A DNA stretch of 14,192 bases, from contig JAFDAE010000094.1 in assembly GCA_019314005.1 (NCBI GenBank), positions 1 to 14,192 on the forward strand, in the 5' to 3' direction. Shown here in pieces: positions 7,200 through 14,188 of this stretch. This stretch comes from Deltaproteobacteria bacterium. GTDB taxonomy: Bacteria > Desulfobacterota > Desulfobacteria > C00003060 > C00003106. A program made the translations under genes and the position numbers. Within the stretch, counting starts at the first letter, position 1, and every line of letters begins with the position of its first letter. The notes under the pieces were generated by a model that saw only the letters and a list, made by a program, of their open reading frames with translations, did not search any database and was not told where the DNA came from.

Positions 7200-7213
7200 T
7201 TTCAACTTTGAAC
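7200..7213. repeat. Heptamer repeat, two units
   Basis: TTTCAAC and TTTGAAC lie head to tail just after the kinase stop codon and are followed by TAAAT. The same TTTGAAC-TAA arrangement ends the repeat at 14134-14154. Confidence 0.5.
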
Positions 7214-7242
7214 TAAATAGTGTTCATTAAAGAGGGGGTACG

Positions 7243-7665
7243 ATGGCGCGTGTTTTAATTGTAGACGATGAACTTGATATACTCACCGTTCTTGCCATGA
7301 TAATTAAGGATAATACTAATCACGAGGTAAGTACTACTAATAATCCCTTTGAGGCGCTTGAACTGATTAAAGAAGGAACCTGCGATCTGTTGATCGCTGA
7401 TCTCAAGATGCCGGGTATGGACGGGATAGAACTCATGGGTGAGGTGAGAAAGTTGGATGAATATATCCCCATACTTATCATTACTGCCTATGGTTCCCCT
7501 GAGTTGGCGAAAAAGACTATACACGAAGGCGCCTATGATTACATTACTAAACCCTTCCGTAAGGAGCAGATACTCATTGCTATCAGCAGAGCCCTGGAAT
7601 GGCAAAAGATGAAAACGGAACTGCGCCGACTAAAGGAAAAAGCCGGAGAGAAAGAAGGGGGTTAG
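7243..7665 (+). CDS. Stand-alone receiver (CheY-like) response regulator
   Basis: ATG follows a strong GAGGGGGT ribosome site (7231-7238). The 140-aa protein is a receiver domain: acidic pocket D8, D9 and E10, phospho-acceptor D53 in DLLIADLKMPGMDG, switch Thr81 in IITAYG and conserved Lys103 in YITKPF. A short basic and acidic helix follows (about 118-140), with no DNA-binding or enzymatic output domain. It would act through protein contacts or as a phosphorelay intermediate. It lies between two sensor kinases and probably shares their transcript. Confidence 0.93.
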   Translation: MARVLIVDDELDILTVLAMIIKDNTNHEVSTTNNPFEALELIKEGTCDLLIADLKMPGMDGIELMGEVRKLDEYIPILIITAYGSPELAKKTIHEGAYDYITKPFRKEQILIAISRALEWQKMKTELRRLKEKAGEKEGG

Positions 7666-7709
7666 CACTATATGCCACTATCAGCATAAGCAGATTGGAT
7701 GTTGAGAGA

Positions 7710-7796
7710 ATGGGTCAGTTTAGTTTGTTTTTAGACGAGTTACGAGCCAGGCTGGGTATAGTCAATTTAGCAACCAAAGTGATATCAGGGGTGTAA
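7710..7796 (+). pseudogene. Detached N-terminus of the downstream haem-type sensor kinase (apparent frameshift)
   Basis: ATG at 7710 opens a frame reading MGQFSLFLDELRARLGIV and on to ATKVISGV, then meets TAA at 7794. This is a typical cytoplasmic lead-in to a first transmembrane helix. The helix itself (SLILIVVMGVFTYY) continues immediately in the neighbouring frame from about 7793. Joining them needs one extra base, or loss of two, around 7788-7795. The other frame upstream of 7793 has a stop at 7721 and reads less naturally. No classical slippery heptamer is present, so a mutation or sequencing error is more likely than programmed frameshifting. Confidence 0.6.
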
Positions 7797-7804
7797 GCCT
7801 GATT

Positions 7805-9406
7805 TTGATTGTAGTGATGGGCGTTTTTACCTACTATGATACAGTGACACGAACAAGGTTTCACCTTGACAAGCAGGAGGAGAGAGCATTTGAGATCAGC
7901 GATACGGTAATGAGAAGCATTGAATACCCCATGCTGGATGGAGAGATGGAAGATGTGCAGGCCATCCTGGAAAAATTGTATACATTGAAGGATGTGGCAG
8001 TGGTAAATCTTTGCGATATCATGGGTGTTATCAAACATAGTGGATTACCGGTTAACATAGGCAAGATTGACAACTCAGAGATTACCAGAAGGGCCTTGAA
8101 TACCAGTTCCCTGGTGAAGGGCCTGGAGATGTTGGGGGAAAAAAAGGTATTTCATCATGCGATGCCTATCCCGAATGAAAAAACCTGTTATAAGTGCCAC
8201 GGAAGTGAACCTGAAATATTGGGGGTCTTGACCGTAGGAATTGACTGGACCGCCATAGAAGAGAGAATTACGGCAATTAGGAATAGAGAGATTACCTTGG
8301 CCATGGTTTCCCTGATAGTGGTAGGTTTTTTCCTAACTCTATTCCTATCCAAATACATTACCAGCCCCCTCTCTATACTTACCCGATTAGCAGATGAAAT
8401 CAGCCGCGGAATGCCGGGGTTTGAATTTGGCAGGATGCTCCAATGCTGGGAGGTAGAAAATTGTAACAAAACTACCTGCCCGGCATACGGAAATACTGAT
8501 ATCATGTGTTGGTATGTGGATGGTACCCTCTGTAAGGTTGAGCCATCAGGAAAATTTCCGGAAAAACTGGATATGTGTCGGGATTGCAGGGTATATAAAG
8601 CCCATGTGGGTGACGAGATGATCCAGCTGGCGGACTCCTTCAAGCATATGGTCTATAGACTAAATATTTCCGAAAAAGAGATAAAGAAATTAGAGAAAAG
8701 AACCCAGTTAGTCCAGGCCGCTAAAATGTCTACCCTGGGGGAAGTATCATCAGGCATAGCCCACGAGTTGAATCAACCCTTAAATGTTATTGGGGTAGAT
8801 GCTGACTTTATTAGGAAGACGATCAACAGGGGCAAAAACATAGGGAATGAAGAATTAAAAGTAGTAGCTGATGAAATTAGAACCCAGGTAGATAGAGCAT
8901 CGGCAATCATAAATCATCTGCGGGACTTTGTGAGGGTGGGTATCAAAACGGAGAAGGTTTGGGTGAATAAACCCATCAAAAATGTCTTTATGATACTGGG
9001 GCAACAGTTGAAATTACGCGAGATAGAGGTGCAATTGGACCTGGATGATGACATACCCCCAATAATGGCCGATAATAATAAGGTGGAGCAGATTTTTATA
9101 AATTTGATTATCAATGCCCGGGATGCCATTGAGGAGAAAGGCGAACCGGGAGGCAAAGTCAGAATAAGATCATTCTTAGACGGCGGGAAGGTCACAGTTA
9201 TTATATCAGATACGGGAAAGGGTATTCCCGAGAACATAATAGACAAGATATTTGAACCGTTCTTTACTACCAAAGAAGTAGGTAAAGGAACAGGATTGGG
9301 CATGTCTATCAGCTATGGAATTATTAAGGATTATGGAGGAACTATAAAGGTAAGCAGTAAGGTGGGGGAGGGTACATCCTTTGAATTGAAATTTCCCGCA
9401 TGCTAG
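7805..9406 (+). CDS. Membrane sensor histidine kinase with c-type haem motif and two-CW-like cysteine domain
   Basis: The intact frame can begin at TTG 7805 or ATG 7817, but neither has a good ribosome site, and the natural start is probably 7710 in another frame. Numbered from 7805, residues 1-12 are the end of TM1. Residues 13-162 are an extracytoplasmic sensor with CYKCHG (C128, C131, H132), a CxxCH motif for covalent haem c. TM2 spans about 163-182. Next comes a cysteine-rich cytoplasmic segment (214-262) with CWEVENC, CPAYG, CWYVDGTLC and CRDC, which resembles the two-CW domain of deltaproteobacterial sensors. A coiled linker leads to HisKA with GIAHELNQPLNVI (H320) and a complete HATPase: N box NLIINARDAI, SDTGKGI, FEPFFTTK and GKGTGLGMS. 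The likely signal is redox state or a haem ligand. The next gene, a receiver-kinase hybrid, could be its relay partner. Confidence 0.88.
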   Translation: MIVVMGVFTYYDTVTRTRFHLDKQEERAFEISDTVMRSIEYPMLDGEMEDVQAILEKLYTLKDVAVVNLCDIMGVIKHSGLPVNIGKIDNSEITRRALNTSSLVKGLEMLGEKKVFHHAMPIPNEKTCYKCHGSEPEILGVLTVGIDWTAIEERITAIRNREITLAMVSLIVVGFFLTLFLSKYITSPLSILTRLADEISRGMPGFEFGRMLQCWEVENCNKTTCPAYGNTDIMCWYVDGTLCKVEPSGKFPEKLDMCRDCRVYKAHVGDEMIQLADSFKHMVYRLNISEKEIKKLEKRTQLVQAAKMSTLGEVSSGIAHELNQPLNVIGVDADFIRKTINRGKNIGNEELKVVADEIRTQVDRASAIINHLRDFVRVGIKTEKVWVNKPIKNVFMILGQQLKLREIEVQLDLDDDIPPIMADNNKVEQIFINLIINARDAIEEKGEPGGKVRIRSFLDGGKVTVIISDTGKGIPENIIDKIFEPFFTTKEVGKGTGLGMSISYGIIKDYGGTIKVSSKVGEGTSFELKFPAC

Positions 9407-9443
9407 GACAGCCTCCTATGTGATATTATAAGAGAGCAGCATC

Positions 9444-10625
9444 ATGTTAAAACTTTTACTAATCGATGATGAAGAACCTATCAGGATAGCTCTGGGGAGA
9501 TCGCTGAGAAGCGATGGCTACCAGGTGCTGACGGCAGAAAATGGCAAGATAGGGATAGAACTGTTTAGGGAAGAAAAACCCTCAATCGTTTTAACTGATA
9601 TAAAGATGCCCGGCATGGATGGAATTGAGGTACTGAGAAGGGTTAAGGAGATCAACCCTGAAGCCGAGGTGATAGTTATTACCGGGCATGGGGATATAGA
9701 TATTGCCATCCAATCCTTAAAACTTGACGCCTCCGATTTTATCACTAAGCCTGTCACAGATGAAGCTCTAACCATTGCCTTAAGAAGGGCCAAAGAAAAG
9801 ATAGATATCAGAAGGATGCTCAAGGAATACACAGACAACCTGGAAAATAAGGTAAAGGAAGCAACGGAAGAGTTAAGAGAAAAGTACGAGGAGGTAAAGA
9901 GGCTGCAGCAAGAACTGATTCAATCCGAACGGTTAGCCGCCATTGGAGAAACCGTGGCCGGCCTTGCCCACTGCACAAAAAACATTGTGGTTGCTCTCGA
10001 AGGAGGAGTCGACATAGTAAATGTAGCGCTTGAGAAGAACAATATGTCTAACCTCAGCGTTGGCTGGGATATGGTGCAAAGGAATATCAGTAACATTTCC
10101 AGCTTGGTTTTAGATCTCCTTGGTTACTCTAAGGAGCGTAAGCCTGAATATGAGAAAAGCTTACCTAATATAATTGCAGATGCGGTCTGTGAACTGATGG
10201 ATCCTAAAGCAAAGAAATCGGGTATAGAGATTGCCAGAGATTTTGATCGAACCATAGGCGAGGTGTCTCTCGATCCCAAAGGCATTCATCGATGTCTGCT
10301 TAATCTGGTGTCTAATTCCATTGATGCATGTATGTCCAATGGAGATGAGAATAAGGAACACGTAGTGCGGGTGACCACGAGGCGTGAAGATGATGGACTG
10401 GTTTCATTTCAGGTTTCTGACAACGGTTGTGGTATGGATGAGAAAGTCAGAAAGCAAATCTTCACCAGCTTTTTCAGTACCAAGGGATCAAAAGGTACCG
10501 GCCTCGGCCTGCTAATTACTCATAAGATAGTCCAGGAGCATGAGGGACGCATAAGTGTAGATTCTGAACCTGGGAAAGGGTCAATTTTTACCATTTGGCT
10601 ACCTCGTGAGCGCCAAGAAGAGTAA
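9444..10625 (+). CDS. Receiver-histidine kinase hybrid with an AHCxKN-type H box
   Basis: The 393-aa product starts at ATG after a purine-rich AGAGAG (9430s). Residues 3-118 are a receiver: D8, D9 and E10, phospho-acceptor D52 in LTDIKMPGMDG, T80 in VIVITGHG and K102 in FITKPV. A coiled coil (about 125-165) leads to an unusual dimerisation box, VAGLAHCTKN, with H176 followed by Cys and Lys-Asn instead of the common H-E-x-x-N. The ATPase part is complete: N box NLVSNSIDAC, DNGCGMD, TSFFSTK and KGTGLGL. There are no membrane segments. With its receiver at the N-terminus it can accept phosphate from another kinase, for example the haem-type kinase 37 bp upstream, and control its own kinase core. 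Confidence 0.92.
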   Translation: MLKLLLIDDEEPIRIALGRSLRSDGYQVLTAENGKIGIELFREEKPSIVLTDIKMPGMDGIEVLRRVKEINPEAEVIVITGHGDIDIAIQSLKLDASDFITKPVTDEALTIALRRAKEKIDIRRMLKEYTDNLENKVKEATEELREKYEEVKRLQQELIQSERLAAIGETVAGLAHCTKNIVVALEGGVDIVNVALEKNNMSNLSVGWDMVQRNISNISSLVLDLLGYSKERKPEYEKSLPNIIADAVCELMDPKAKKSGIEIARDFDRTIGEVSLDPKGIHRCLLNLVSNSIDACMSNGDENKEHVVRVTTRREDDGLVSFQVSDNGCGMDEKVRKQIFTSFFSTKGSKGTGLGLLITHKIVQEHEGRISVDSEPGKGSIFTIWLPRERQEE

Positions 10626-10655
10626 CGGGAAAATATAGTTCCTGGCACTGGGGAT

Positions 10656-11711
10656 GTGGAAGGAGAGCAAGTATTGAACACACGAGAAGAGTTGTTAGAA
10701 AATAAGAAATTCTTAGAGGGTGTTATTAATGGCATTAGAGACCAAATCATGATTGTTGACAAGACTTACAAGATAAGGGGAGTAAACGAAGCGTTTGTGC
10801 AAAGGCTTGGTAAACCAAAGCAAGAAATTATTGGTAAATGTTGTTATCGGTTTCTTCATAACCTGAAAAAGCCTTGCGATACATCCCGTCATGCCTGCCC
10901 GGTACAAGAGGCATTTAAAACAGGCGAAATTACCGAAGTCCTCCATACACATTTTGAAGGGCATAATGTTAGATATTACAGGGTCATAGCCTATCCAATA
11001 TTGGATGATCAAGGCAATGTTGACCGAGTGATTGAAATGGCAAGGGATATTACCAAGTGGAAAAAGAGTGGTGATCAGTTGTATCATGTGCAAAAGCTCG
11101 TGTTCTTAGGAAAGTTGGCAGCGGGTCTGGCCCATGAACTCAATAATCCGGTAGCGGTAATCCTTGGTTTCGCCGATCTTCTTTCAGAGAAGATGGAACC
11201 TGGCAGCAGGGATTATGAGATTCTAAAGACCATAGAGAGGCAAGGACTTAATTGTAAAAGGATTGTCGAAAATCTCCTAAGCTTTGCCGCACGTCCGGAG
11301 ACGAGCGAGTATTCTACCGACGTTATTAAAAGCCTTGAACACGTGATCTCTGTGGTCGAGGATATTTTAGTTATGGAAAAGATCGACATAAAGAAGAACT
11401 TTACAAAAAGCTTGCCAAAAGTAAGGGGCGATTCAGGACACTTACAGCAAGTTTTCATAAACTTAATTACCAACGCTATTGCCGCTATGCCTGGGGGGGG
11501 GCGGTTGACTCTTTCTGCCAGACGTAATAGGCATAGTGACCGAGTGGATATTTCCTTCAAGGATACAGGGCACGGTATTAAGAGGGAGTTCAGAGACAAG
11601 ATATTTGATCCCTTTTTCACTACAAGAGATGTAGGTGAAGGGACGAAGATGACAGGGATAAAAAGGGGACCATTTTTACTGTGTCTTTGCCTGTTGCCCC
11701 ATAGGAGTTGA
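10656..11711 (+). CDS. PAS sensor histidine kinase truncated by a deletion frameshift in its ATPase domain
   Basis: Residues 1-330 parallel the kinase at 6062 from end to end: a PAS domain with cysteines (C62, C63, C74, C81), HisKA GLAHELNNPVAVIL with H160, N box LITNAIAAM, G1 DTGHGI and a normal FDPFFTT F box. After VGEGT (326-330) the relationship stops. The paralogues continue with GLGLSVSYGI and about 40 more residues, whereas this frame runs into an unrelated 21-residue tail ending at 11711. The lost segment includes the G2 glycine box and the last strands of the ATPase fold, so the product should not bind ATP properly. It may be a decaying gene, or survive as a dominant or scaffold partner through its PAS and dimerisation domains. 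A run of nine G (11493-11501) lies within its N-box region and keeps frame with the paralogues. Confidence 0.85.
   Translation: MEGEQVLNTREELLENKKFLEGVINGIRDQIMIVDKTYKIRGVNEAFVQRLGKPKQEIIGKCCYRFLHNLKKPCDTSRHACPVQEAFKTGEITEVLHTHFEGHNVRYYRVIAYPILDDQGNVDRVIEMARDITKWKKSGDQLYHVQKLVFLGKLAAGLAHELNNPVAVILGFADLLSEKMEPGSRDYEILKTIERQGLNCKRIVENLLSFAARPETSEYSTDVIKSLEHVISVVEDILVMEKIDIKKNFTKSLPKVRGDSGHLQQVFINLITNAIAAMPGGGRLTLSARRNRHSDRVDISFKDTGHGIKREFRDKIFDPFFTTRDVGEGTKMTGIKRGPFLLCLCLLPHRS
10660..10665 (+). promoter_or_regulatory. Ribosome binding site inside the annotated 5' end of the second PAS kinase
   Basis: AAGGAG lies 8 bases before an in-frame TTG at 10674, which makes TTG a possible real start. 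The GTG at 10656 is favoured here because MEGEQ matches the MEGSQ start of the paralogue at 6062. The two choices differ by six residues. Confidence 0.4.
11645..11704 (+). pseudogene. Out-of-frame remnant of the kinase C-terminus
   Basis: Read from 11645 in the +2 frame relative to the kinase, the DNA gives EDDRDKKGTIFTVSLPVAP and then TAG at 11702. This matches the end of the paralogues (EEDMERKGTTFIVSLPVAP at 13973 and the similar end at 7192). Against the 11715 paralogue the missing stretch is 25 codons plus one base, about 76 bp. Confidence 0.8.
11702..11707 (+). promoter_or_regulatory. Ribosome binding site of the dCache kinase
   Basis: TAGGAG lies 7 bases before ATG 11715. It overlaps the ancestral TAG stop of the truncated upstream kinase, which suggests the two genes were already tightly coupled before the deletion. 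Confidence 0.6.
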
Positions 11712-11714
11712 CAT

Positions 11715-13973
11715 ATGGTGAAGAAAGCAAAAACATATTTTGGCGAGAAATATTATAACATAAGAAGGGCTGTGATCATTCTTGGCGTTTTCATAGTGGT
11801 TCTACTCATGGGCGCTTTCTATCTGGGTATACTATCTGCCAGACATATGAAAGAGATTATCAGCGAGGACTTTAACCAGCAGCAATTGGTATTGGCAAAG
11901 TATGCCGCCAATCGGATGGAAAACCGTCTGGATTTCATCAAAAGCGAGCTTTCAGTATTAAACCTCTCGCCATCCATTCAATACCTGGAAGCGATATCAT
12001 GGGCGGGCCGGATGAATGGCACATTTTCCGTTGTGAAGGATGATGGGGTGTTGGAGATACGACTGGTAGACTACAAGGGCAAGGCGGCCTATGTTGTTGA
12101 TAAGCGTGGTATCCCGCATGTAATACAGGGTCCTTTTAGAGATAAAGAGTATTTTAAGTGGGCGTGCAAGGAAAAAAATAAGAATAGGATTTATGTGGGC
12201 GAAATTACGAGGGAGAGCGAACAGCATCCCGAGAGACTTATTATGATCCTGGCGACACCCACTTATGAGGAATCTGTTGATGAGACACACCCGGTGCCTA
12301 CCGGTCGCCTGTCCGGTGTTCTTCTATTCACTTTAGACGTTACCTCTTTAGTCAGGAAAGCTACCAAAGATATACGATCAGGGAAGACCGGATATGCTTG
12401 GGTTATAGATGGCAACGGTACGTTTCTATACCATCCGCAAAGGGACTTCATCGGCAAGGATGCTTTCAAGGCCCGCGCCATGAGAAGGTCCGCAATTTCT
12501 TTCGCCCAGATCAATATAATTCAAAAGGAAAAAATGCTTAAAGGAGAGGAGGGAACCGGGTCGTATATCTCCGGATGGCACCGGGGGATAGAAACCGAGA
12601 TGAAGAAATTGATTTCCTATGCGCCCGTTTATTTAGACTTGAGCCCCCATGCCAACTGGGCCTGGTCCGTGGCCGTGGTGGCGCCCATAAGCGAAGTTGA
12701 GGACGCAATACATTCGGTTTACGTTCGCCAGGCACTTATTCAAGGTACCATCATCCTTGTTATTCTTTTAGGAGGGGCGTATGTCGTAAGTTTTGAGGGA
12801 CGCTGGTCCAAAACACTGGAAAGAGAGGTGATGGAGAAGACGGAAGATCTGAAAAAATCGATGGACGACCTGAAAAAATCAGAGGACAAATACAAGACCC
12901 TTGTAGAAAGTGCAGAGGACCTCATCTTTAGCGTGGATGAAAAAGGAAAGTTCCTATCTATGAATAGATGTACCGTCAATTTCTTCAGGGGACGACCTGA
13001 TGATCTAATCGGCAAGACTATGTGTGATCTTTTCTCTCAAAAGAGTGCGGAGTTGCAGATGGGTTTTATCAGGCAGGTGTTCGATACGGGAAGGAATATA
13101 AATGTAAAGTATCCAGTGGAGGTTGGGACGCGTGAGTATTGGTTTACCAGTAATTTCGTAGCCCTTAAGGATGCAACCGGCAAGGTGTTTGCGGCCCTGG
13201 GAATCTCAAGGGATATCACAGAGAGGAAGAAGCTGGAAGAAGAACAGATGTACAATACGGAAAAGTTGGCGTCCCTGGGGAAATTGGCTGCTGGTGTGGC
13301 TCACGAACTCAATAACCCGGTGGCGGTAATCATTGGTTTTTCCGACCTTCTCTTGGAAAAGATGGAGCCTGGCAGCAAGAATCATGAGATTCTCGAAACC
13401 ATAGAGAGGCAGGCGCTTAATTGTAAAAGGATTGTTGAAAGCATTTTGGGCTATGCCAGATATCCTGAGGCAATAGAATATTCTACCGATGTCAATGTAA
13501 ACGTTGAAAAAGTGATCTCCGTGGTTGAGAATGTCCTGGTTACAAAAAAGATCAATTTAGAGAAGAGCCTCGCAGAAGATTTACCAAAAGTAAGAGGAGA
13601 TTCGGGACACTTGCAGCAGGTCGTCATGAATTTTATTACCAATGCATTTGGCGCTATGGAAGGGGGCGGGGTGTTGACTGTTTCTACCAAACGTAATCTT
13701 CCTGGTAACAGAGTAGAGATCCTTTTCAAAGATACAGGGCACGGTATTAAGAGGGAGTTCAGAGAAAGGATATTTGATGCCTTTTTCACCACAAAAAAGG
13801 TAGGCGAGGGGACAGGGTTGGGTCTTTCGGTCAGTTATGGTATAGTAAGCAAGTATGGTGGAGACATAACCTTTGAAACAGTTGCTGAAGAAGAGGACAT
13901 GGAGAGAAAAGGTACTACCTTTATCGTGTCTTTGCCTGTTGCTCCTTTGGGCAGTGAGCAGGGATCTGAGTAA
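11715..13973 (+). CDS. Membrane dCache-PAS sensor histidine kinase
   Basis: ATG has a good ribosome site. TM1 is at about 18-40 and TM2 at about 339-358. Between them lies a 300-residue extracytoplasmic dCache sensor (FRDKEYFKWACKEK 141-154, RLSGVLLFTLDVTSLV 198-213, GKTGYAWVIDGNGTFLYHP 223-241), a fold that usually binds small organic ligands. A coiled linker (365-392) with the repeated phrase DLKKS leads to a PAS domain (about 393-503, ending SRDITERKKLEEE). HisKA follows with GVAHELNNPVAVII, H530. The ATPase is complete: N box FITNAFGAM, DTGHGI, FDAFFTTK and GEGTGLGLS. This is the only one of the three related kinases with every catalytic box intact. Differences from the 6062 copy near the C-terminus are largely at third codon positions, which points to selection on the protein. 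The ligand cannot be read from sequence. Confidence 0.93.
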   Translation: MVKKAKTYFGEKYYNIRRAVIILGVFIVVLLMGAFYLGILSARHMKEIISEDFNQQQLVLAKYAANRMENRLDFIKSELSVLNLSPSIQYLEAISWAGRMNGTFSVVKDDGVLEIRLVDYKGKAAYVVDKRGIPHVIQGPFRDKEYFKWACKEKNKNRIYVGEITRESEQHPERLIMILATPTYEESVDETHPVPTGRLSGVLLFTLDVTSLVRKATKDIRSGKTGYAWVIDGNGTFLYHPQRDFIGKDAFKARAMRRSAISFAQINIIQKEKMLKGEEGTGSYISGWHRGIETEMKKLISYAPVYLDLSPHANWAWSVAVVAPISEVEDAIHSVYVRQALIQGTIILVILLGGAYVVSFEGRWSKTLEREVMEKTEDLKKSMDDLKKSEDKYKTLVESAEDLIFSVDEKGKFLSMNRCTVNFFRGRPDDLIGKTMCDLFSQKSAELQMGFIRQVFDTGRNINVKYPVEVGTREYWFTSNFVALKDATGKVFAALGISRDITERKKLEEEQMYNTEKLASLGKLAAGVAHELNNPVAVIIGFSDLLLEKMEPGSKNHEILETIERQALNCKRIVESILGYARYPEAIEYSTDVNVNVEKVISVVENVLVTKKINLEKSLAEDLPKVRGDSGHLQQVVMNFITNAFGAMEGGGVLTVSTKRNLPGNRVEILFKDTGHGIKREFRERIFDAFFTTKKVGEGTGLGLSVSYGIVSKYGGDITFETVAEEEDMERKGTTFIVSLPVAPLGSEQGSE

Positions 13974-13978
13974 ACCTG

Positions 13979-14123
13979 AGTGTCCAGCCAGAAATGGCAT
14001 CTTTTGTTCCGATACTGCGTTCTCCGCAGGTTTCTATCCTCGACGTAGCACTGCTACGCCTGCGGTAGAAACCTTTGTGCGGCCTTGTCTCGGGACAAAA
14101 TCTACCATTTCTGGCTGGACACT
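13979..14123. repeat. 145-bp palindromic MITE-like element
   Basis: The ends 13979-13997 and 14105-14123 are perfect 19-bp inverted repeats (AGTGTCCAGCCAGAAATGG and its complement). Pairing continues imperfectly inward to about 14015/14087. The centre holds nested hairpins: CCGCAGG/CCTGCGG (14024-14030/14059-14065), GGTTTCTA/TAGAAACC (14029-14036/14066-14073) and CGTAGC/GCTACG (14044-14049/14053-14058). There is no convincing open reading frame and no clear flanking duplication. It looks like a non-autonomous miniature transposable element or a large intergenic palindrome. It starts 5 bp after the kinase stop and could also end or stabilise that transcript. Confidence 0.75.
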
Positions 14124-14133
14124 ATCATTTACT

Positions 14134-14154
14134 TTTCAGCTTTGAGCTTTGAAC
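14134..14154. repeat. Heptamer repeat (three units)
   Basis: TTTCAGC, TTTGAGC and TTTGAAC follow head to tail, then TAATT. It is the same family as 7200-7213 and the reverse of 5982-6003. Confidence 0.65.
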
Positions 14155-14164
14155 TAATTAAACT

Positions 14165-14179
14165 CAGGCGTTGCGCCTG
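14165..14179 (+). other. Small GC hairpin
   Basis: CAGGCG and CGCCTG pair perfectly around TTG. There is no T-run after it; instead a ribosome site follows within four bases. It could hinder or modulate translation of the next gene rather than end transcription. Confidence 0.4.
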
Positions 14180-14182
14180 CCC

Positions 14183-14188
14183 GGGAGG
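14183..14188 (+). promoter_or_regulatory. Strong ribosome binding site for a gene beyond the window
   Basis: GGGAGG followed by TAAA ends the window. Another + strand gene probably starts within a few bases after 14192. Confidence 0.5.

Noticed and set aside
7785..7795. Programmed -1 frameshift in the haem-type kinase
   Set aside because: There is no X-XXY-YYZ slippery heptamer and no clear downstream structure; mutation or read error is simpler.
8188..8643. 151-aa antisense frame
   Set aside because: It is opposite the haem and cysteine domains of a real kinase and has no recognisable features.
10643..10656. TGGCAC resembling a sigma-54 -24 box
   Set aside because: The matching -12 GC element is missing at the right distance, and it lies right at the start codon.
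11493..11501. G9 run as the cause of the second PAS kinase frame break
   Set aside because: The frame after the run still matches the paralogues through VGEGT; the break occurs about 145 bp later at the deletion.
13581..14000. 139-aa antisense frame running into the palindromic element
   Set aside because: Most of it is opposite the conserved ATPase domain of the dCache kinase; the rest is repeat sequence.
13873..14145. 90-aa + strand frame across the MITE-like element
   Set aside because: It starts in another frame inside the kinase and reads through the palindrome; no ribosome site or protein-like composition.
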